DNA of 64,000 nt from Gammaproteobacteria bacterium (GTDB lineage: Bacteria; Pseudomonadota; Gammaproteobacteria; Steroidobacterales; Woeseiaceae), in the NCBI GenBank assembly GCA_024640305.1, contig JAHEFG010000043.1, positions 186,001-250,000 of the forward strand. Reading direction: 5' to 3'. Made by a program: the position numbers and the translations under genes. The notes below the pieces were generated by a model. The model ran no database searches and was not told where the DNA came from. It saw nothing but the letters and a program-made list of their open reading frames with translations. Positions 62,002 to 64,000 of the stretch are shown here, piece by piece (position 1 is the first letter of the stretch; every line of letters begins with the position of its first letter).

Positions 62002-63111
62002 TTATCCGACGGCAATTGAAATTAAAGCATCGGCAATATAATCAGCCCTGGCGACGGTAGCATTCTCTCCCATCAGACCGATGCGCCAGGCTTTGCCCGC
62101 GAACTTGCCCAGACCGCCACCTAGTTCGATATTGTGCTCGTCCAGCAAACCACCCCGAACCGCCGCGTCATCCACACCTTCAGGTATGCGCACCAGTGTC
62201 AGAGGTGATAAGCGGTGTTCTGGCGCAACGACCATCTCGAGTCCGGCAGCTTCAAGCCGCGAGTACAGTTGACTCGCAGCATCACGATGACGATCCCAAC
62301 GAGCCTGCAACGATTCGTCTACAACAAGCCGCAACGCCTCGTTCATCGCATACAGTGAATTAACCGGGGCCGTATGATGATAGGCGCGGGTTTTTTCTCC
62401 CGACTCGTAGTAACTCATTAGCAGGCTGATATCACAGAACCAACTTTGAACACGCGATTTGCGTTGCTTTATCTTATCGACAGCTTGCTGCGAGAAAGTA
62501 ATCGGCGACAGGCCGGGGACGCACGATAAGCACTTCTGGCTTCCCGAATAGACGATGTCGAGCCCCCAGTCATCGACCAGCAGTTCCACACCTGCCAATG
62601 ACGTGACACAGTCCGCCACGACAAGGCAGCCGTGGCTCTTCGCAACTTCAGCAATTGCTTTTGCATCGGAGCGAACACCTGTGCTTGTTTCCGCATGAAC
62701 AAACGCGACGGCAGTTACGTCGCTATTCGCATCCAGCGCTTGTCGCAGGTCGTCCAGATCAACGGGAGTACCCCAGTCATTTTCGACCGCGATTACCTCT
62801 GCACCAACACGCTCGCAGATGTCTCGCATGCGGCCGCCGAACACTCCGTTGATGCAAATAACGATTTTGTCGCCAGGCTCGAGCAGATTGACGAAGCTTG
62901 CCTCCATGCCGATTGAACCCGGCGCGGATAGAACAAAGGTCAGTGCGTTCTGCGTTTGGAAGCAATACCGCAGTCGCTCGCCAACTTCATCCATTATCCC
63001 CAGAAATGCCGGGTCAAGATGTCCTATTGTCGGCTGTGCAAGTGCCTGCAAGACACTCGCAGGAACGTTCGTGGGTCCAGGCCCAAATAGATCGCGTTTG
63101 ATGGTCTGCAT
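62002..63111 (-). CDS. class V aminotransferase, alanine-glyoxylate aminotransferase-like
   Basis: 369 residues. GPGPTNVPASVLQALAQPTIGHLDPAFLGIMDEVG at the N-terminus, SAPGSIGMEASFVNLLEPGD and the PLP-lysine motif YSGSQKCLSCVPGLSPI are typical of AGXT/serine-pyruvate transaminases. It transfers amino groups between alanine or serine and glyoxylate. It is transcribed away from its neighbour SDR gene but in the same direction, 66 bases apart. The related 2-aminoethylphosphonate transaminase has other loop features, so AGXT is the better fit. Confidence 0.85.
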   Translation of the reverse strand: MQTIKRDLFGPGPTNVPASVLQALAQPTIGHLDPAFLGIMDEVGERLRYCFQTQNALTFVLSAPGSIGMEASFVNLLEPGDKIVICINGVFGGRMRDICERVGAEVIAVENDWGTPVDLDDLRQALDANSDVTAVAFVHAETSTGVRSDAKAIAEVAKSHGCLVVADCVTSLAGVELLVDDWGLDIVYSGSQKCLSCVPGLSPITFSQQAVDKIKQRKSRVQSWFCDISLLMSYYESGEKTRAYHHTAPVNSLYAMNEALRLVVDESLQARWDRHRDAASQLYSRLEAAGLEMVVAPEHRLSPLTLVRIPEGVDDAAVRGGLLDEHNIELGGGLGKFAGKAWRIGLMGENATVARADYIADALISIAVG

Positions 63112-63177
63112 AGTCCGGAAATTGTAACCAAACTTAAAGACTGTGTCCGAATATAGTCCATTGCGGTCGTTGTCGTT

Positions 63178-63801
63178 TCAGACGCGTCCGGTTACCGGAA
63201 TCAGGGCGCCCGTTATGCCGCTAGCCTTGTCTGATAATAGAAACGCGATGACATCCGCCAGTTCCCGAGTTGTAACCCAGGAATCGAAGTCCGCATCGGG
63301 CATATCGCTGCGGTTGGCCGGTGTGTCGATAATCGAGGGTAGAACGGCATTGACTCGTATCGCTTGCGGTTTGAGTTCTTCGGCCAACGATTCGGTCAGT
63401 CGGGCAACACCGGATTTGGCCGCAGCATAAGCACCCTTGCCGAATTCAGCCTGCGCCGCGGCGGCGGAACCGATGTTTACGATGCTGCCGTGCCCGGCTT
63501 CGAGAAAAGGAACCGTTGCGCGGCAAGCATTAAGCGCAGTCTTCACATTCATCGCCCACATGCGATCCCACGTGGACATATCACCATCCATGATGGTTTC
63601 CCATGCGAAGCCGCCGGCTACATTGACGAGCCCCTGAATCGGGCTGTTGCTCTCCGCGATTTCGCTGATCGCCTTTTGTGCCTGGTCTTCGTCGGCAAGG
63701 TCGACACCGCGGATGGGTGCGACCTCCAGCCCGTTTTCGATTAGAACCTTACAAACGTCCTGTCCCAGCGCGCCAGAAGCGCCTGTCACGATGATGCTCA
63801 T
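63178..63801 (-). CDS. short-chain dehydrogenase/reductase (SDR) family protein
   Basis: 207 residues. The NAD-binding motif is IIVTGASGALGQDV, then NVAGGF (NNAG variant), NIGSAAAAQ and the catalytic YAAAKSG. The C-terminal part is short but complete. The Asp in RGVDLADEDQ favours NAD. The gene starts 3 bases after the stop of the pterin dehydratase gene, so the two form an operon; a role in pterin chemistry such as dihydropteridine reductase is possible (quinonoid DHPR is a short SDR). Confidence 0.8.
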   Translation of the reverse strand: MSIIVTGASGALGQDVCKVLIENGLEVAPIRGVDLADEDQAQKAISEIAESNSPIQGLVNVAGGFAWETIMDGDMSTWDRMWAMNVKTALNACRATVPFLEAGHGSIVNIGSAAAAQAEFGKGAYAAAKSGVARLTESLAEELKPQAIRVNAVLPSIIDTPANRSDMPDADFDSWVTTRELADVIAFLLSDKASGITGALIPVTGRV

Positions 63802-63804
63802 CGC

Positions 63805-64000
63805 TTACTGCCGCCGCCGCTGTAGCGATTCGGAAATTCGTTTTGCAAGCGCAACATCGCGTTCTGTCAGACCACTGGCATCGTGTGTTGTAAGCGTAAT
63901 CGCGACACGGTTATACACGTTGCTCCACTCGGGGTGGTGGTTGAGCTTCTCGGCTTCGATAGCGATTTCACTCATGAAGCCCCAGGCTTCGACGAAGTCT
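63805..64000 (-). CDS. phhB: pterin-4a-carbinolamine dehydratase (5' end cut by window)
   Basis: The minus-strand frame enters from the right edge and stops at 63805. It reads about 65 residues: [24 protein letters not shown], then [23 protein letters not shown] and a helical end. The NHHPEW stretch and LTTHD are the active-site motifs of PCD/DCoH. The enzyme recycles 4a-hydroxytetrahydrobiopterin made by aromatic amino acid hydroxylases. The SDR gene begins 3 bases after its stop, which supports a shared pterin-recycling unit. The start and about a third of the gene are outside the window. Confidence 0.85.
   Translation of the reverse strand, partial: DFVEAWGFMSEIAIEAEKLNHHPEWSNVYNRVAITLTTHDASGLTERDVALAKRISESLQRRRQ

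Noticed and set aside
1-64000. CRISPR arrays, insertion sequences, tRNA and rRNA genes
   Set aside because: No regularly spaced direct repeats, transposase genes, terminal inverted repeats or conserved RNA sequences were seen; small RNAs cannot be excluded by eye.

Overview
The window reads as a chromosomal stretch of a Gram-negative bacterium, most likely a gammaproteobacterium with an aerobic or facultative heterotrophic life style. I infer this from a TonB-dependent receptor and other outer-membrane beta-barrels with C-terminal aromatic residues, TRAP and tripartite tricarboxylate transporters, exported c-type cytochromes, glutathione enzymes, an SstT-type symporter and LacI/GntR regulators. 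Genus cannot be fixed from the sequence. I saw no rRNA, tRNA, CRISPR array, insertion sequence or phage gene. Gene density is very high: the longest gap without a gene is about 280 bases (28739-29019, full of regulatory signals), so no stretch over 300 bases lacks a gene.

Layout. (a) 1-8091, + strand: a 2-oxoacid dehydrogenase E1 (cut by the left edge), a VOC protein, the E2 acyltransferase, a TRAP transporter (P, Q, M), a glutathione S-transferase (GST) and a LacI regulator. (b) 8097-11163, - strand: a pentaheme cytochrome c and a Tat-exported FAD oxidoreductase, plus a fumarylacetoacetate-hydrolase-family protein. (c) 11259-23736, + strand: a ThDP enzyme, a crotonase, a hydroxyisobutyrate-type dehydrogenase, a two-subunit molybdenum hydroxylase (Ior type), an LVIVD protein, a CBM9/DUF5916 barrel, a GST and a heme/FG-GAP protein. 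(d) 23750-28738, - strand operon: GST, glutathionyl-hydroquinone reductase, TctC, TctA-TctB fusion; divergent from a TonB receptor. (e) 31678-41265: a FadR-type GntR regulator divergent from a long + operon (Gfo/Idh oxidoreductase, creatininase, cupin, hydroxyacid dehydrogenase, TctC, TctA-TctB, exported hydrolase, MFS). (f) 41312-51631: GPH transporter, PQQ dehydrogenase, a flavocytochrome with C-terminal hemes, a Tat-exported amidohydrolase and two exported hydrolases. (g) 51631-58605: HutC-type GntR regulator, SuyA/SuyB-like sulfo-lyase, LacI regulator, TauE/SafE exporter, a second hydroxyisobutyrate-type dehydrogenase and an aldehyde dehydrogenase. (h) 58763-64000: an acidic secreted protein, SstT, a small barrel, an aminotransferase, an SDR and the end of a pterin carbinolamine dehydratase.

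How it may work together. The strongest unifying signal is a LacI-type operator, TGCAAWCGWTTGCA, found in six separate intergenic regions over 46 kb (10381, 17446, 28915, 44691, 47729, 55973). They lie next to the FAD oxidoreductase/cytochrome, LVIVD/DUF5916, TonB receptor, PQQ dehydrogenase/flavocytochrome, amidohydrolase/hydrolase and TauE/dehydrogenase genes. Two closely similar LacI regulators are in the window. This suggests one regulon joining outer-membrane uptake, an unusually exported set of hydrolases and dehydrogenases feeding c-type hemes, and cytoplasmic glutathione- and ThDP-dependent steps. The substrate is unknown. Organic compounds with aromatic, ether or halogen groups would suit the GST set, and a sulfonate branch is suggested by SuyAB next to a TauE/SafE exporter. 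These assignments are inference.
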